From positions 2,004,186 through 2,068,185 of the forward strand of contig NZ_OESQ01000001.1 in assembly GCF_900240245.1 (NCBI RefSeq): DNA of 64,000 nt. The letters are read 5' to 3'. Below the pieces are notes generated by a model. The model did no database searches. It was not told the origin of the DNA and was given only the letters and a program-made list of their open reading frames with translations. Position numbers and translations under genes: made by a program. This document shows, piece after piece, positions 26,837-35,984 of the stretch; position 1 is the first letter of the stretch; every line of letters starts with the position of its first letter. This stretch comes from Lachnoclostridium edouardi (GTDB taxonomy: Bacteria > Bacillota > Clostridia > Lachnospirales > Lachnospiraceae).

Positions 26837-28045
26837 GTGGGAAAAACAGTGAGAAGATTTTCTATGGAAGGGGACAATCCTGACAGATTTAGATTCCGCA
26901 CAGATGAAAAGGAAATGGAGCGGCGCTGGAAAGTAACCAGAGAGGCTATGAAGAAAAATGAAATAGACTGTCTGGTGCTGTGGGGAGATAATCAGATTTT
27001 TGGCGGTGTTCAGAAGTATTTAACTGATCTTCAGGTGCCTGTTTACCCTCACGGATTTTTATTTTCCCAGGAGGGGATCAGCATAGTGGGCCATGGAGAT
27101 TGGGGCGGAAAGGCCTGTGGAGATTACCAGTGCTGCAGGCAGACATTAGACAATATTTCTGTACCGTTTCTGCCGTCCATTTGCTTTACAGATACTTATC
27201 CTGCAGAAGAATTCTGCAAAATTATCCGCCGCCACAAGTGGAAAAAAGTAGGCTTTGTAGCCATGAATATACTGCCTGCAGGCGTTTATAAATATATGAC
27301 AGAGTCTTTAAAGGACGTGACCTTTACAGACGCTACGAATATGATGGATGAAATTAAGGCTGTAAAATCACCTTATGAGCTGGAGCAATGCGCCAGGGCA
27401 GTAGCTCTCCATGAGGATGTGCTGGCGGCAGTTCCGTCTATTCTCCGGGTGGGCAGAACGGAAAGAGAGGTGTCTTTGGCTCTCCGCCATTTGGCAGACG
27501 ACATGTATTGCTCTGACTTTTTAGTGCTGACAGGGGCTCATCCTTACACGCCGGGAGGCAATCTGTATTTATATCAGAATAATAGAATTCAAAAGGGGGA
27601 TTATGTGTATATTCTGGTAGAACTGGCCGGGCCGGGAGGAATCTGGGCCGAGCTGGGAAGAACCTATTGTATGGGAGAGCCTTCGCCGGCTATGGAGCAG
27701 GCATGGAGGGATGCAGTGCGCCTGGAAAATGATCTGGCTGCCATGTGCGTTCCCGGGGCGAATCCGGGAGATATTTTCCTGGAGGGAAACAGAAGACTGG
27801 CAGCAGCCGGATATGTGGAAGAAGGCCACTTTTATGCACATGGCCAGGGCTATGATATTGTAGACCGCCCTATATTCTGTCCGGAGGAGACAATGGTTCT
27901 GAAGGAAAATATGTATTTTTCCATGCATCCCAGATGTAAAAATAAGGATGCAGCAGCCATATGTATCGACAACTTCACAGTGACAAAACAAGGCGGAAAA
28001 AGAATCAGTCAGATTCCACAGAATTTGATTTCCATCGATTATTAA
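26837..28045 (+). CDS. M24 (creatinase/Xaa-Pro peptidase) fold protein
   Basis: About 400 residues with an N-terminal creatinase-like domain and a C-terminal pita-bread fold (IKAVKSPYELEQCARAVALHE). The usual five metal ligands of M24 peptidases are largely replaced: the two-Asp strand reads YILVELAGPGGIWAELGRTY, the His is in AHGQGYDIVD, and the last two Glu positions read MYFSMHP and CIDNFTV. It may be a metal-independent creatinase-type hydrolase rather than a peptidase. GTG at 26837 and GTG at 26849 are both possible starts, each with G-rich sites upstream. It sits in the tnaA run; the substrate is unknown. Confidence 0.8.
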   Translation: MGKTVRRFSMEGDNPDRFRFRTDEKEMERRWKVTREAMKKNEIDCLVLWGDNQIFGGVQKYLTDLQVPVYPHGFLFSQEGISIVGHGDWGGKACGDYQCCRQTLDNISVPFLPSICFTDTYPAEEFCKIIRRHKWKKVGFVAMNILPAGVYKYMTESLKDVTFTDATNMMDEIKAVKSPYELEQCARAVALHEDVLAAVPSILRVGRTEREVSLALRHLADDMYCSDFLVLTGAHPYTPGGNLYLYQNNRIQKGDYVYILVELAGPGGIWAELGRTYCMGEPSPAMEQAWRDAVRLENDLAAMCVPGANPGDIFLEGNRRLAAAGYVEEGHFYAHGQGYDIVDRPIFCPEETMVLKENMYFSMHPRCKNKDAAAICIDNFTVTKQGGKRISQIPQNLISIDY

Positions 28046-28075
28046 AGAAGGAACAGCCTGGAGAAGGAGGAAAAC

Positions 28076-28435
28076 ATGGTCAGAACGGCAAAGGAAATGG
28101 GTGTAAATCACTATGAAAATATGAGGGGAGGAAAGCTGGCCGTAGACGCGGCTAAGTTTTTGGAAGCAGAGGAGTCTTACGGGGCAGGTTCCTTTTTTGG
28201 AAGGGCAGTGATTCCGCCTGGAGGTTCCATCGGATACCACCAGCATACAGGAGAATATGAAATCTACTATATATTAGAGGGAACTGCAAAGGTAGTGGAC
28301 GATGGGGAAGAGAGAATTCTGTGTCCAGGAGATATGATGCAGTGCCGGGATGGCAGCAGTCACAGTATAGAAAATGTAGGTGATAAAGAACTGGTATTTT
28401 TAGCCATGGTGCTTTATAATCATAATCAACAGTGA
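28076..28435 (+). CDS. Cupin-domain protein
   Basis: A 119-residue single-domain cupin. Motif 1 is seen as GYHQHTGEYEIYYILEG (two His and a Glu for the metal) and motif 2 as CPGDMMQCRDGSSHSIENVG. Function could be enzymatic or small-molecule sensing. AAGGAGG lies five bases before ATG, 30 bases after the M24-fold gene, so the two are cotranscribed. A terminator follows, ending the tnaA gene run. Confidence 0.87.
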   Translation: MVRTAKEMGVNHYENMRGGKLAVDAAKFLEAEESYGAGSFFGRAVIPPGGSIGYHQHTGEYEIYYILEGTAKVVDDGEERILCPGDMMQCRDGSSHSIENVGDKELVFLAMVLYNHNQQ

Positions 28436-28447
28436 CTTGCAGACGTA

Positions 28448-28486
28448 AAAAGAGTGTTGCAAAAGGAATTGGCGGCACTCTTTTTA
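28448..28486 (+). terminator. Terminator after cupin gene
   Basis: AAAGAGTG and CACTCTTT arms with TTTTT (28481-28485); lies between the cupin gene and the second NhaC-type gene. Confidence 0.75.
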
Positions 28487-28508
28487 TATGTTTAGAAAGT
28501 GGAGAAAA

Positions 28509-29807
28509 ATGGACTTACTAATTGCTTTTATAATATTTCTGGCCGGAGTACTGGCTTGTTTAACCTTAAAAGCCCCCTTACTTTATGCCCTTTTGCTGGG
28601 GCTTTTATGCTTTATTTCTGTAGGAATGAAAAGGGGATTTGCCTTTGCATCTCTTGGGAAAATGGCGTGGGATGGAGTAAAAACTTCATATACAGTGCTG
28701 CGGGTGCTGGTTTTAATCGGCTGTCTTACTGCTTTGTGGAGAGCCAGCGGAACCATTGCCTTTTTTGTTTATTACGGCATTAAAATGATTACCCCCAACT
28801 TATTTATTCTTATGGCATTTTTGCTGACTGCAGTGTTATCTTTTGGAATTGGCACTAGCTTTGGAGTCACAGGCACAGCAGGGGTTGTGCTGATGATTTT
28901 GGCAAGAAGCGGAGGAGTAAATGAAATAATAACTGCAGGGGCGATTATGAGCGGGGCGTATTTTGGGGAAAGATGTTCGCCGGCCTCCAGCTCTGCCCTG
29001 CTGGCAGTTACATTATCGAAAGCAGACAGCAGAGAAAACTTAAAAATAATGCTGAAGACAAGCATAATTCCCACTATTTTTACAATACTTATATATCTGT
29101 TCTTGTCATTGAGAAACCCTATTTCTTCGATTGACAGCGGAATTTTAAATGAAATGAAAACAGAGTTTTTCTTAACCTGGCCTGTACTGATTCCGGCAGC
29201 GGCGCTGCTGTGTCTGGCATTAGGAGGCATGAAAGTATTTTATGCTGTGGGAATCAGCGGACTTTTAGCTTTAGTTATATCAGTGTATGTTCAGGGAAAA
29301 AGCATAAAATCTGCACTTATGTGGGCGTTTTTCGGCTATTCTCCAGATTCAGAAATGTTAAAAGCCGTTTTTTTGGGAGGAGGCATTATATCTATGAAAA
29401 ATGTTCTGGCCATTGTTATTATATCCAGCGCATATTCAGGGATTTTTAAAGGGACGGGGATGTTGGAGAAAATACAGAAACAGGCGGGAGTTCTTGGGGA
29501 GAAAATAGGCCGTTTTCCCGCTCAGCTTATAGTCAGCTTTTGCTCCGGCGGACTTTTTTGCAACCAGACAATAGGAATTATTATGGCAGAGCAAATGTTA
29601 GGCGGCGTTTACACAGATCCACAGGAGAAAGCGGCAGATGTGTGCAATTCTATTATTTTAACAGCTGGATTAATCCCCTGGTCTGTGGCGGCCACAGCTC
29701 CGTTAGCTATGCTGGGAGTAGGCACAGCGGCGATTTTTTACAGCGTTTTTCTGTATTTAGTGCCGATTGTATATTTATTTACGAAAAAAGAAGGAAAACA
29801 GCAGTAA
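28509..29807 (+). CDS. NhaC-type Na+/H+ antiporter family permease
   Basis: A 432-residue polytopic protein related to the permease at 25443. It has the family segment GAYFGERCSPASSSALLAV (NhaC-like GD-x-SPxS region, with Glu-Arg instead of Asp-Gln), and another NQTIGIIMAEQM near the C-terminus. ATG at 28509 is used because GGAG sits four bases before it; the ATG at 28488 overlaps the preceding terminator. Substrate could be Na+, an amino acid or a dicarboxylate. The terminator upstream suggests read-through or its own weak promoter. Confidence 0.8.
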   Translation: MDLLIAFIIFLAGVLACLTLKAPLLYALLLGLLCFISVGMKRGFAFASLGKMAWDGVKTSYTVLRVLVLIGCLTALWRASGTIAFFVYYGIKMITPNLFILMAFLLTAVLSFGIGTSFGVTGTAGVVLMILARSGGVNEIITAGAIMSGAYFGERCSPASSSALLAVTLSKADSRENLKIMLKTSIIPTIFTILIYLFLSLRNPISSIDSGILNEMKTEFFLTWPVLIPAAALLCLALGGMKVFYAVGISGLLALVISVYVQGKSIKSALMWAFFGYSPDSEMLKAVFLGGGIISMKNVLAIVIISSAYSGIFKGTGMLEKIQKQAGVLGEKIGRFPAQLIVSFCSGGLFCNQTIGIIMAEQMLGGVYTDPQEKAADVCNSIILTAGLIPWSVAATAPLAMLGVGTAAIFYSVFLYLVPIVYLFTKKEGKQQ

Positions 29808-29841
29808 CAGTTTTTTGCAGCATAAGTAAATGGAGAGATTT

Positions 29842-30456
29842 ATGAAATTAGAAGTCAGAGAATTAAGGAAAAAGGATTATAAAAAAGCTATACAGTCAGC
29901 CATTATAGGTATGCATTTTAACTGGTATACAGATAGCAAGTTAGCCGTAAATTTATACGGCAAATACTTTTGGTATTTGGAAATGACCCGTGCTACCCAG
30001 GTGATCGCCCTATATGCAGATGATAAATTTGCAGGCGTGCTGCTGGCTGAGATGAAGGGGGAGCATAAAAAGTTCCGCTCATTTTGGGGTTCTTTTTATG
30101 TAAAAGCATTTAATATGCTCCACAACTTGTTTACAAAGGGAGGGGTAAGCGTATATGAGGAAGCAAATGAAGAAATGTTTGCGCAATATACAAAAACCAA
30201 CACTCCTGACGGGGAAATTATTTTTCTGGCCGCAAACCCTGAGATAAAGATGAAGGGAATAGGAAGCGCTTTACTCAGGGAATTTGCGAGCAGAAACAAG
30301 GGAAAAGAAATATATTTATATACAGATAATGCCTGCACCTATGAATTTTATGAGCATAGAGGCTTTCACCGCGTGGGGGAAAAGGATATTGTTTTACAGC
30401 TGGGAAAGAAGCAGGTGGATCTGCAGTGTCTTTTATACAGTAAGGTGCTGCTCTAA
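29842..30456 (+). CDS. GNAT family N-acetyltransferase
   Basis: A 204-residue acetyl-CoA-dependent acetyltransferase. The GNAT core is visible in the C-terminal half: FLAANPEIKMKGIGSALLRE (motif A with the acetyl-CoA loop) and YTDNACTYEFYEHRGFHRVG (motif B). The substrate is unknown. ATG at 29842 has GGAGAG upstream. It ends overlapping the last four bases of the convergent dipeptidase gene. Confidence 0.85.
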   Translation: MKLEVRELRKKDYKKAIQSAIIGMHFNWYTDSKLAVNLYGKYFWYLEMTRATQVIALYADDKFAGVLLAEMKGEHKKFRSFWGSFYVKAFNMLHNLFTKGGVSVYEEANEEMFAQYTKTNTPDGEIIFLAANPEIKMKGIGSALLREFASRNKGKEIYLYTDNACTYEFYEHRGFHRVGEKDIVLQLGKKQVDLQCLLYSKVLL

Positions 30457-31781
30457 TTTAAAGGCTTTTTTATGTTTGCTCTGATTTTTGAGGCTGCCGC
30501 TATTTTTGTTCTTTGAGGCTGACTGCTTGAAACGTTAACCCTCAGAAGCTCATAATACATGTTTCTGGCTTTATCCTTCAGCTCTTTAGAAAGATTTTCA
30601 ATAATGGCATTATTAAGTCCTGATTCAGCTGTTTTATTTACATATTCCTGAAATTCGTTTTTTATAGAATTCCAGAGCCTTATATTTCTGGGGTAGTCTA
30701 TTTCTATTTCATAGGACAAGCGTTCCATCTCCAACCATAATGATTGATCTTCATAAACTTCCCCTGCGTACGCTGCTATTTTGGGAATCGCATGTTCCAT
30801 CGTATATGGCAGAAATACAGATATACATGGGCTGGACATGGAACCCCACCACACCGGAGACAACTTATGATCTATTTCTATAACCATGCTGGCAGCCGTT
30901 TTGCTGGAGATTTCATCCAGGTTGTGCATACAGATAGAGGCCATAATTCCGTCTGCCGGGCTCCAGCGGGGCTCAATTAATTCTCCTTCATAGTGATCTT
31001 TTAAAATTTGCTGCATGTAATTTGACGTAATGCTGCCCTGCCTTGCTTTTAAAAGCTGATTTAATCTTTTGTATCTTGGATATGAGGACCTGGTTTTAAT
31101 ATCTACTAAGCCATAGGCTTTAGCAAAGCTAAAGGGCTGGTCCCGATCTGCATATCCCATAGAAAAAGCGTATTCTTTTATATCCCCGGATTCTTCATCC
31201 CAATGCTCTTCGGTACTGTAGCAGTTGGATATGCCGGCAATATCTGTAACTTTTCTGGCCGCCCATCTGCGGTTTACAGTATCTAATATCCAGGCCTCCT
31301 TAGAATCTGCAATCAAAAAGGCATTATGATAGCGGTGTTCCATGTGAAGAGCCGCGTTTCCGCCCTGCCCGTATGTTTGCAGCAGATCAGTAATGATGTG
31401 TAAGGCTTCATAAGCTGTTTTTCCCCGTTCTAGTCCCAGACGCAGCAAATCCATGCCCAGCAAACCATTTTCATGTTCTTCTTTTTCTTTTGACCATACG
31501 GCCTCATTGCCAATAACTACCCCATATTCATTTATGCCATGCTCAAATCCCCACATCCAAAATGGCTGAGAACCCATTACTTTATATGTATGGCTTACCT
31601 GAGGAATAGAAATATATGTGCATTCCAAGGTAGTATTTGGAGGATAATTTTGGGCTTCATAGCTTCTAAGCGGCTGGGCCTCTCCTAATGGCCTATCGCT
31701 GTTTTTAGCAAAAATCACATTGCCGGACTTAGTACTATTTTTTAAAGCTACCATAGTATCACATGATAATAACAAATTCAT
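30453..31781 (-). CDS. C69 family dipeptidase
   Basis: A 442-residue Ntn-hydrolase of the U34/C69 dipeptidase family (PepD/secernin type). The nucleophilic Cys is in SCDTMVALKNSTKSGNVIFA near the N-terminus, followed by FAKNSDRPLGEAQ. As in relatives, a short N-terminal stretch (MNLLLS) must be removed to expose the Cys. GISNCYSTEEHWD and SPADGIMASICMH are further family segments. It is the last gene of the sigma-54 operon, two bases after the EamA gene, so imported peptides are a plausible substrate. Confidence 0.85.
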   Translation of the reverse strand: MNLLLSCDTMVALKNSTKSGNVIFAKNSDRPLGEAQPLRSYEAQNYPPNTTLECTYISIPQVSHTYKVMGSQPFWMWGFEHGINEYGVVIGNEAVWSKEKEEHENGLLGMDLLRLGLERGKTAYEALHIITDLLQTYGQGGNAALHMEHRYHNAFLIADSKEAWILDTVNRRWAARKVTDIAGISNCYSTEEHWDEESGDIKEYAFSMGYADRDQPFSFAKAYGLVDIKTRSSYPRYKRLNQLLKARQGSITSNYMQQILKDHYEGELIEPRWSPADGIMASICMHNLDEISSKTAASMVIEIDHKLSPVWWGSMSSPCISVFLPYTMEHAIPKIAAYAGEVYEDQSLWLEMERLSYEIEIDYPRNIRLWNSIKNEFQEYVNKTAESGLNNAIIENLSKELKDKARNMYYELLRVNVSSSQPQRTKIAAASKIRANIKKPLN

Positions 31782-31783
31782 AT

Positions 31784-32653
31784 TTAATCTCCTTCTTTTG
31801 GTTTATCTAAAACAGTAAGTAAAGTTGCTGTAAAAATCAGGAAAGCTCCTATAATAATTTTAAAGGAAAGGGTTTCTGAAAAAATAACAATTCCCAGAAA
31901 TACCCCTGTTGCAGGTTCCAGCATATTAATTACTGATGCTTTTACAGCTCCCAGAATTCTGATGCCCAGCATTAAAGTATAAAAAGCAAAAAAAGTACAT
32001 AGTAAGCTGATAATAATCAGATTGCCCCACATAAGCAAATCGGAGGGAAAGCTTATAAAACCTGCAGGTATATTTGCCGCTCCCATATACATCGCTGCAA
32101 AGCAGCTGAGATAAAAAATATTATTCATAGGATTTAATGTACAGAAAGCAGCTTTTTTATTGGATACAACAAACATTGAGTATGTAACAGCCGACAGGAG
32201 GGCATATAAAATACCTGTCATAGAGATTTGGCCTTTAAAATCCACCATAAATCCAATTCCTGTAAATGCAAGAATACATGCTGCAATTTTTAAAAAAGTA
32301 GGTTTCTCCTTAAAAATAATTATCATAATAATCACAACAATCAGGGGATAAGCAAAATGCAATACAGTGGCCATTCCAACTGGAATATATACATAAGATA
32401 AAGTCAAAAGCTGGGCTGTTATACCAAAACCGAAAATGCCAAAAATAATCAATTGAACTATCTGGGGAAGTGTTACAGTCTGCCAGTTTTTAGTGAGCGT
32501 TAAAAACAAACCTGTAAATATACTGGTAAGTAAAAAGCGATAAAATACTACTGTCTCAGCATTCATTCCCATATTCAGCAGCAGCTTGGAAATAATCGGC
32601 ATGATCCCATATGCAAAAGAGGCCGCTATTACTGAAATATATCCTTTAAGCAT
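31784..32653 (-). CDS. EamA/DMT family transporter
   Basis: A 289-residue protein with about ten hydrophobic helices and the internal duplication of the drug/metabolite transporter superfamily (EamA domains at about 3-140 and 150-285; GMATVLHFAYPLIVVIIMI, LEPATGVFLGIVIFSETL). Members export or import amino acids and other metabolites. Its ATG overlaps the 3' end of the upstream transporter gene by eight bases, indicating translational coupling, and the dipeptidase gene follows after two bases. Confidence 0.88.
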   Translation of the reverse strand: MLKGYISVIAASFAYGIMPIISKLLLNMGMNAETVVFYRFLLTSIFTGLFLTLTKNWQTVTLPQIVQLIIFGIFGFGITAQLLTLSYVYIPVGMATVLHFAYPLIVVIIMIIIFKEKPTFLKIAACILAFTGIGFMVDFKGQISMTGILYALLSAVTYSMFVVSNKKAAFCTLNPMNNIFYLSCFAAMYMGAANIPAGFISFPSDLLMWGNLIIISLLCTFFAFYTLMLGIRILGAVKASVINMLEPATGVFLGIVIFSETLSFKIIIGAFLIFTATLLTVLDKPKEGD

Positions 32654-33981
32654 TGATTTGCTTTGATTGCCTGCTGTTTAATTCAGCGACAATCTGGTGC
32701 ATTCTCTCTTCGTCTAATTTCCAGAAGATCATTAATGCGGCCATTAACAGATAAATACCTGCCGGGATCAGACAATAAATGTTTAAGATACCGCTTAAAG
32801 CTGCTGTGGACTGCTCTTGATTTGGAATGTAACCTGCCATATCAAGAAGCAGGCCTACAATTGTTCCGGAAAACGCCATGCCCATTTTCTGACAGAAGGT
32901 ATAGAAGCCATAATTAACGGCTCTTACATTTTTTCCTGTCAGCCACATACCATAATCAGTGGTATCTGCTACCATAGTAAAGAAAATCGCTAAAGTAGCG
33001 CTCATTACAAACATACCTGCCCAGCATGTAGCAGCCACTACTACTGTATTTAACGGCATTAAATATCTAATTATGCTGGAAACAGCAAAAATCAATCCGC
33101 AGCCTTAAGGCTTTCTTTTTTCCTATTCTTTTAGCTACAGGCGCCACAGATAAAGCAGCTACAGCTGAAATTGGAGCTGAGATTCCCAGTATAACGCCCA
33201 TTAATTTCGCTGATTTCAAATAATAATTAAAATAATATGTCATGGATGAAGTATAGATATAATAGCCAAGGGTTCTGCAGAAGAAAGCTCCGCTTACAAC
33301 TAGTAGTTGTTTATTTGCAAAGATAGCCTTAAAATATTCTCTAACAGATACTTTTTCCCTTGCAACAGGGGCTTTCGCCCTTTCTACGATTCCCAGAACA
33401 CAAATAATCGTACATAAGGTGGCAATCACTGCCAAAATAACGGCAATAGTCCCGTATGTGCTGTTATTTCCCTGAGTTCCGCTTTTTAAGTAGGGTGTAG
33501 CAATGGATATAATCAGAGACGGCACTGCTACAATGGCAAAACGAATAGAGTTGAGAAGCGTTCTCTCTTCCGTATTCTGGGACATTGTAGAGGCAAATGT
33601 ATTAAAAGGAATGGCGTAGCAGGTATACATTAATGTCCAGAAGCAGTATGCTGCCAAGGCGAAAATAATCTGTTTCTGCGGGCTTAAATTGAAACGGGTG
33701 AACATAATAATAAATGCAATAGCTGTAGCAATAGAGCCAAATAAAATCCACCGTTTGTAATGTCCGTATTTATCAGATATATATCCTATAGCAATATCGT
33801 TCAGCCCGTCAAACACCCTGCTTCCCATAAAAATTAGGCCTGCCACAGTAGCAGAAATACCAAGCACATCTGTAAAAAAGACAATCGCAAATAACGCGAT
33901 AAACTGCAGATAAACATTAGCCGTAATATCCCCGATACCATAACAAATCATTTCTCTCATTGATAATTTCTTACTTTCCAA
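32646..33981 (-). CDS. GPH-type MFS cation symporter, apparent frameshift
   Basis: A glycoside-pentoside-hexuronide symporter family protein of about 445 residues in two frames: 33981 to 33067 (GIGDITANVYLQF, SRVFDGLNDIAIGYISDKYG, RWILFGSIA) and about 33100 to 32646 (GLIFAVSSIIRYL, ADTTDYGMWLTGK). At about 33100, after RIGKKKALR, the first frame runs into non-homologous sequence while the other frame carries on the membrane domain, so one base is inserted or deleted. The start is TTG at 33981 with AAGGGGG seven bases upstream. It is the first gene after the sigma-54 promoter. Substrate unknown; although the family mostly imports sugars, the operon has a dipeptidase. Confidence 0.8.
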
Positions 33982-34072
33982 GATATAACCCCCTTTGTAT
34001 ATTTTGTTATTTCACTTGCTCCTTGTTTCATAAAGACCACGGGCCCCAGTACATGTACACAATATATATAAA

Positions 34073-34088
34073 AGCAAAAACTGTGCCA
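34073..34088 (-). promoter_or_regulatory. Sigma-54 (-24/-12) promoter
   Basis: On the minus strand TGGCAC (34088-34083), five bases, TTGCT (34077-34073): an exact fit to the TGGCAC-N5-TTGCW consensus. It lies about 90 bases before the transporter gene start and about 230 bases after the end of the sigma-54 activator gene on the same strand. Confidence 0.88.
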
Positions 34089-34173
34089 AATAATAAAAAA
34101 GCCGCAAAGCTGGTATTTATATACAAAACGTTGTGTTTAACAATAAAAAATAGTAATGCTCGTGAAATACCTC

Positions 34174-34223
34174 GCAAACTATTTGCTACCCAAACGAAGC
34201 GATAGCGGAGTTCGGGTTTCCCG
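34174..34223. promoter_or_regulatory. Candidate activator binding dyads
   Basis: Two small perfect dyads, GCAAA-CTA-TTTGC (34174-34186) and CGGG-TTT-CCCG (34213-34223), lie about 85-140 bases upstream of the sigma-54 promoter, the usual place for enhancer-type activator sites. The match is positional only. Confidence 0.35.
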
Positions 34224-34251
34224 TAGTTTTTTATGGAACGAGGGACGAGTG

Positions 34252-34310
34252 AAATAAAAAATGGAAATCCTTTTTGCGCCAAAATTTCTGGCATGCCAAA
34301 AGAATTTCCA
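34252..34310 (-). terminator. Terminator of the sigma-54 activator gene
   Basis: Minus-strand arms TGGAAATTCTTTTGGC and GCAAAAAGGATTTCCA pair with two mismatches or wobbles and are followed by TTTTTTA. It separates the activator transcript from the sigma-54 promoter downstream. Confidence 0.75.
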
Positions 34311-34317
34311 CTTTCTT

Positions 34318-35745
34318 TTATAATCGCAAATTATATTTTTTCATTTTGTACTGCAAAGCCTGGCGGGTAATTTCAAGTTCTTTTGCAGTTGCAGTAATAT
34401 TCTTTTTATTTCTATTTAAGGCTTGTAGCAAAACCATTTTTTCATAATTATCCATGGTTTCCTTTAAACCTACATCAGTCCTTCCCGCAGCTTCTTCTGC
34501 GAAATACTCTTCCTTCTGCGGCTTGGAAGCCTCTGTGAAAAATTTCCTGTAATAGTATGCAATATTTTTCAACTGCAATATTTTTATATTTTGCTCTGAA
34601 ATAGAATAAGCGCTTTCAATTACATGCTGCAGTTCCCTTACATTTCCCGGCCAGCTATATTTTTTAAATTCTTCCATTAGACTATGGTCCACACATTCAA
34701 TATTAAGTCTATATTCTTGGTTGAACTTTTGGAGATAATATTTACAGAGCAGCGGTATATCGCTGACCCTCTGCCTAAGGGGAGGAATATGAAGAATGCA
34801 GGAGGATAGACGATAATATAAATCCTGCCGCAGACGCTGCTCCTTTATGCATTTCTGGGGATCTTCATTTAACGCGCACAGAATACGGCAGGATATATGG
34901 ATTGCTTTCTCTGAGCCGATTCTGGTGACTTTTTTATCCTCCAGCACCTTTAAAAGCTTAGCCTGAAGCCGAATATCCATACTGTTGATCTCATCTAAAA
35001 ATAATGTTCCTTTTTCCGCCTGCTCAAACAGACCGGCCATATTTTCTGCTCCTGTAAAGGCACCTTTGGCAGTGCCAAAAAACATGCTTTCCAGCAATGT
35101 AGACGGTATAGCGGCGCAATTTACTGAGATAAAAGGCCCATTTTGATAGGGACTGGCATTGTGAATACTTTGGGCAAATAATTCCTTTCCCGTGCCGGTT
35201 TCTCCAAAAATCAGCACTGTAGTCTGATTTTTTGCCACATTCCTGGCATTAGAAATAGCTTCTATAAAATTTATATCATTTCCTATAATACTGTTAAAAG
35301 TATACTTTGTACCATTTGTCATTTTTTCTTTATGAAAATAAGTATACAGCTCCAGACTTTGATCAATATTTTTCTTCAGCGCAGGCAGGTTTTTGATTAA
35401 AGAATATACGGCAACCGTTTTTTTATCTATGTTAACAGGGAACATTCTCTCTACAACATTCATCATTTTATGGGATTCTCTTATCATATACTGATTCAGA
35501 TATTCGTTGGCCGGGATTCCGGTATTTAAAACTGCCGCGTGCTTACTATGAGTATTTTTTGTATGAATATATATATCTTCCATACGTTTTCCCAAACAGG
35601 TTTTAGAATCAATTCCTTCAATGGCCTCCGCTGCTTTATTGACAAAAATTACTTTATTTTCATCATCAGATATTACAATACCTTCTTCAATTTGGTTCAT
35701 AACATGCTCATAAATAATCTGCAATTGTTTTAAAGAACGCTCCAT
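34318..35745 (-). CDS. PAS-AAA-Fis sigma-54-dependent activator
   Basis: A 475-residue RocR-like enhancer-binding protein. Residues about 10-110 form a PAS sensor (IEEGIVISDDENKVIFVNKA). The AAA domain has Walker A FGETGTGKELFAQSIH, the sigma-54 contact loop GAFTGAEN, Walker B GTLFLDEINS, and SWPGNVRELQHVIESA. The C-terminal Fis-type helix-turn-helix is ITATAKELEITRQALQYKMK. It uses ATP to open sigma-54 holoenzyme complexes; the PAS ligand is unknown. A -24/-12 promoter directly downstream makes the transporter-dipeptidase operon its probable target. Confidence 0.93.
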   Translation of the reverse strand: MERSLKQLQIIYEHVMNQIEEGIVISDDENKVIFVNKAAEAIEGIDSKTCLGKRMEDIYIHTKNTHSKHAAVLNTGIPANEYLNQYMIRESHKMMNVVERMFPVNIDKKTVAVYSLIKNLPALKKNIDQSLELYTYFHKEKMTNGTKYTFNSIIGNDINFIEAISNARNVAKNQTTVLIFGETGTGKELFAQSIHNASPYQNGPFISVNCAAIPSTLLESMFFGTAKGAFTGAENMAGLFEQAEKGTLFLDEINSMDIRLQAKLLKVLEDKKVTRIGSEKAIHISCRILCALNEDPQKCIKEQRLRQDLYYRLSSCILHIPPLRQRVSDIPLLCKYYLQKFNQEYRLNIECVDHSLMEEFKKYSWPGNVRELQHVIESAYSISEQNIKILQLKNIAYYYRKFFTEASKPQKEEYFAEEAAGRTDVGLKETMDNYEKMVLLQALNRNKKNITATAKELEITRQALQYKMKKYNLRL

Positions 35746-35939
35746 AATATTTCTCCCAAAATCTTTTTATTTATCTGCCGAAACTCAGGTATAAACTGAT
35801 ATTAGCAATCAGACCTGCAAATATCAATATATAGGCCTTAAAAATTAATTCCAATGATTTCCAGAGAATGAGGAGCAATTGCAGATACGCACTTGCGCTC
35901 TGCTGCATTTTGTGCTACACTATCCCCTGCAATAAGGCC

Positions 35940-35978
35940 GCAGATTCCCAGCAGCTATAAGTTTCAGGGATGATCTGC
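35940..35978 (+). promoter_or_regulatory. Leader hairpin upstream of queT
   Basis: GCAGAT-CCC (35940-35949) and GGG-ATCTGC (35967-35978) can pair in the queT leader, seven bases ahead of the riboswitch-like element. The remaining 35746-35939 has no gene. Confidence 0.4.
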
Positions 35979-35984
35979 ATAAAA

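Noticed and set aside
34290..34301. A second sigma-54 promoter from TTTGGCATGCCA on the minus strand
   Set aside because: The GC doublet at the -12 position is missing at the right distance; the sequence is better explained as part of the activator gene's terminator.
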